Of a DNA stretch of 64,000 nt, positions 63,291 to 64,000 are shown one piece after another. Below the pieces are notes generated by a model. It saw only the letters and a program-made list of their open reading frames with translations, did no database searches and was not told the DNA's origin. Numbering within the stretch: the first letter of the stretch is position 1; the number at the start of each line of letters is the position of its first letter. A program made the position numbers and the translations under genes. Origin of the DNA: Aurelia coerulea (taxonomy: Eukaryota > Cnidaria > Scyphozoa > Semaeostomeae > Ulmaridae); assembly GCA_039566865.1 (NCBI GenBank), contig CM076949.1, positions 12,935,501 to 12,999,500 on the forward strand. The letters run 5' to 3'.

Positions 63291-64000
63291 AGTCCATTTG
63301 ACGTTAACATTGTACAGGTATACGCACCAACAGCAGACAGCAAGGAAGAAACTATCAATAAATTTTACTCAGAAGTCGAAAATGCATTAAAACATACAAC
63401 AAATTCTGAAATTGCAATCATAATGGGTGACCTCAATGCAAAGGTAGGAGTTGGAGCTGTGGATAACCTTGTACGAAGATATGGTCTGTGTGATAGGAAT
63501 GACAGAGGAGAACGTCTGATTGAGTTCTGTCAGGAGCACAACTTTGTAATCACCAACACATGGTTTAAACATCCACCTAGAATTATACACATGGAAAAGT
63601 CCAGGAGATCGATACAGAAATCAGATAGATTACATTCTCCTAAACCATAGATTCAGAAATAATTTAAAACAGGTCAAGACGTACCCGGGAGCTGACATCG
63701 GCTCAGATCACAAGCATTCAAGAATAAAACTAGACATGAACTCACTAAAGGCAGAGAACATCAAAAGTAGATTTGTAGCTGAGATTAATAACAGAACAGC
63801 AATCCTGAATACAGAAGAAACACACCAATACGAACCGGAAGAAATTGATAATTACTGGAAAGATGTAATGACTGGGTTGAATGATGCAGCCAAAACAGTG
63901 CTTCCAAAGAAGAATCATGACAAGAAACAAAAGTGGATGACGGATGAGATCTTAGGAATGATGAAAGAAAGAAAAGAGAACAAAAAGGATATCATAAAAT
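63291..64000 (+). pseudogene. LINE family H endonuclease, second piece (partial at window end)
   Basis: Contains VQVYAPTADSKEETINKFY, IIMGDLNAKVGVG (catalytic GDxN), RNDRGERLIEFCQEHNFVITNTWF, YRNQIDYILLN and PGADIGSDHKHSRIKL (catalytic SDH). These are boxes of an APE-like endonuclease that nicks target DNA, in the arrangement common to RTE-type LINEs. A frameshift lies near 63585 after KHPPR. The open frame then runs to the window edge (KQKWMTDEILGMMKERKENKKD). RT would follow outside. Confidence 0.85.

Larger units (their letters stand above)
61462..64000 (+). mobile_element. LINE family H, 5'-truncated, endonuclease region, runs off the window
   Basis: Coding pieces at 61462-61588 and 63291-64000 join across a palindromic transposon (target repeat AGTCCATTT). 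The 3' part lies outside the window. Confidence 0.85.

Overview
The window reads as nuclear DNA of an invertebrate animal and is almost wholly transposable-element sequence. A cnidarian is the best guess (inference): the sequence is AT-rich, lacks prokaryotic gene organisation, and combines BEL/Pao, Ty3/Gypsy, several CR1/L2- and RTE-like LINEs, a PF20700-type Mutator-like transposase and many MITEs, as anthozoan and hydrozoan genomes do. No host gene is recognised with confidence. Only four long reading frames look intact: a Mutator-like transposase (7076-8992), a BEL/Pao Gag-Pol polyprotein (17527-22809, minus) and the Gag and Pol of a Ty3/Gypsy element (25623-31765). An older BEL gag-protease frame (14225-16453) is long but belongs to a broken element.

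Region 1-11.6 kb holds two LINE pieces of one family (405-2039 plus; 2925-3770 minus), a TIR transposon whose ends are arrays of small GATA-containing palindromes (3918-5381, inserted in the A box of a tRNA-like SINE), the Mutator-like transposase, and a second LINE family (10226-11613). Region 11.9-23.3 kb is a nest. An old BEL element with a tRNA-Lys-type primer site has its putative 5' LTR split by a 1.87-kb hAT element. The old BEL breaks off inside RT, next to a LINE scrap, and then comes a complete young BEL element on the minus strand (17058-23322, 423-bp LTRs with two differences).

Region 23.3-32.9 kb has a LINE on the minus strand split by a complete, very young Ty3/Gypsy element (24904-32605). 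Its 326-bp LTRs appear identical and its target duplication is CAAT. Gag and Pol are joined by a -1 frameshift site, and Pol starts with a MYND-type zinc finger. Region 32.9-39.3 kb holds two copies of a TTAA-flanked piggyBac-like MITE rich in TGACGTCA sites, LINE remnants, a 158-bp hAT MITE and a Tigger-like MITE.

Region 40.9-47.9 kb has a LINE end, a duplicated repeat carrying a MITE that in turn carries a 3.36-kb TIR element (three insertion levels, with the empty site preserved nearby), and another MITE with about 100-bp TIRs. Region 48.2-55.5 kb is a roughly 205-bp satellite array broken by two LINEs, one of which contains a 2-kb foldback element. Region 55.6-64 kb has a 65-bp minisatellite, an (AG)n tract, unassigned DNA, a possible CpG-poor promoter, a 106-bp triple repeat and a LINE endonuclease domain split by a 1.7-kb giant-palindrome transposon; that LINE runs off the window end.

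The intact elements could each work alone: Gag packages RNA, RT-RNase H copies it, integrase inserts it. The MITEs, foldbacks and the internal hAT lack transposase and would depend on enzymes encoded elsewhere. Insertion order can be read from the nesting, and the target duplications confirm most junctions.
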